Positions 63,688 through 64,000 of a DNA stretch of 64,000 bases are shown here, piece by piece (position 1 is the first letter of the stretch; each line of letters opens with the position of its first letter). The notes under the pieces were generated by a model that was not told the DNA's origin, did not search any database, and worked only from the letters and a program-made list of their open reading frames with translations. Source of the stretch: Duganella sp. CF402 (GTDB taxonomy: Bacteria > Pseudomonadota > Gammaproteobacteria > Burkholderiales > Burkholderiaceae_D); assembly GCF_900109645.1 (NCBI RefSeq), contig NZ_FOBG01000007.1, positions 16,144-80,143 of the forward strand, given 5' to 3'. The position numbers and the translations under genes are program-made.

Positions 63688-64000
63688 AAACTAAAGAGTT
63701 TGATCCTGGCTCAGATTGAACGCTGGCGGCATGCCTTACACATGCAAGTCGAACGGCAGCACGGAGCTTGCTCTGGTGGCGAGTGGCGAACGGGTGAGTA
63801 ATATATCGGAACGTACCCAGGAGTGGGGGATAACGTAGCGAAAGTTACGCTAATACCGCATACGTCCTAAGGGAGAAAGTGGGGGATCGCAAGACCTCAT
63901 GCTCATGGAGCGGCCGATATCTGATTAGCTAGTTGGTAGGGTAAAAGCCTACCAAGGCAACGATCAGTAGCTGGTCTGAGAGGACGACCAGCCACACTGG
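63688..64000 (+). rRNA. rrs: 16S ribosomal RNA, 5' part
   Basis: AGAGTTTGATCCTGGCTCAG at 63695 is the universal 5' region (E. coli position 8), followed by GAACGCTGGCGGCATGCC, the V1 region with CGGCAGCACGGAGCTTGC, GTGAGTAATATATCGG and a terminal ACGACCAGCCACACTGG. It is cut by the window edge. The V1-V2 sequence looks like Massilia/Duganella relatives. The start is placed by alignment to E. coli and may be off by a few bases. Confidence 0.97.

Noticed and set aside
63613..63801. 62-codon frame across the 16S rRNA start
   Set aside because: Covers the rrn leader and the universal 16S 5' sequence, so it is not a protein gene.

Overview
The window is a GC-rich chromosomal segment of a betaproteobacterium, most likely in the Oxalobacteraceae (Massilia/Duganella/Janthinobacterium group). 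I infer this from the start of a 16S rRNA gene at the right edge, the cys and prp gene orders, a typical betaproteobacterial porin, a PEP-CTERM protein, and dense coding with GC-rich third positions. I recognise no insertion sequence, prophage, CRISPR array or tRNA. Most of the window is core genome with a few accessory patches.

Layout. 1-3.4 kb: the end of a type II secretion/pilus-like cluster (secretin, three pseudopilins), then a PEP-CTERM surface protein. 4.1-12.7 kb: housekeeping genes (murJ, rpsT, an HD-GYP protein, an RluE-type pseudouridine synthase, icd, a cold-shock gene, clpS-clpA). 12.8-15.5 kb: two adjacent genes of unknown function. 15.6-22.2 kb: two tandem 1.1-kilo-residue tricorn-like S41 proteases. 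22.3-27.3 kb: a MacB-type permease without an ATPase, a LytTR/LytS-type two-component pair and a secreted alpha/beta hydrolase. 27.4-39.1 kb: the 2-methylcitrate pathway (prpR divergent from prpB-prpC-acnD-prpF-prpE) followed by a DUF485-actP carboxylate uptake pair. 39.2-44.5 kb: a five-PAS GGDEF-EAL protein, xthA, an AT-rich gap and two small unknown genes. 44.6-48.9 kb: pepA divergent from lptF-lptG-cbiX. 48.9-49.3 kb: two decayed gene fragments fused end to end. 49.3-58.7 kb: a glutaminyl cyclotransferase, an unknown gene, and the sulfate assimilation operon (cysI-DUF934-cysH-cysD-cysN-cobA) divergent from cysB. 58.8-63.3 kb: a porin and three signalling genes. 63.3-64 kb: tandem rrn promoters and the 5' end of 16S rRNA.

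How parts work together. PrpR, a sigma-54 activator, faces a near-perfect -24/-12 promoter and nested palindromes ahead of prpB, so propionate breakdown is very probably induced through the methylcitrate cycle intermediate; actP downstream may feed it. CysB faces the cys operon; CobA supplies the siroheme precursor needed by CysI, and the nearby CbiX-type chelatase could finish siroheme. ClpS and ClpA overlap by four bases and act together. LptF and LptG form the inner-membrane part of the LPS exporter.

The least explained items are the two-gene module at 12.85-15.5 kb, the hairpins and repeats just upstream of the tricorn-like protease and permease genes, a dispersed inverted-repeat element present three times, a long rpsT leader stem, and the fused lipocalin/LysR remnants. 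All function calls rest on reading motifs by eye; no database search was run.
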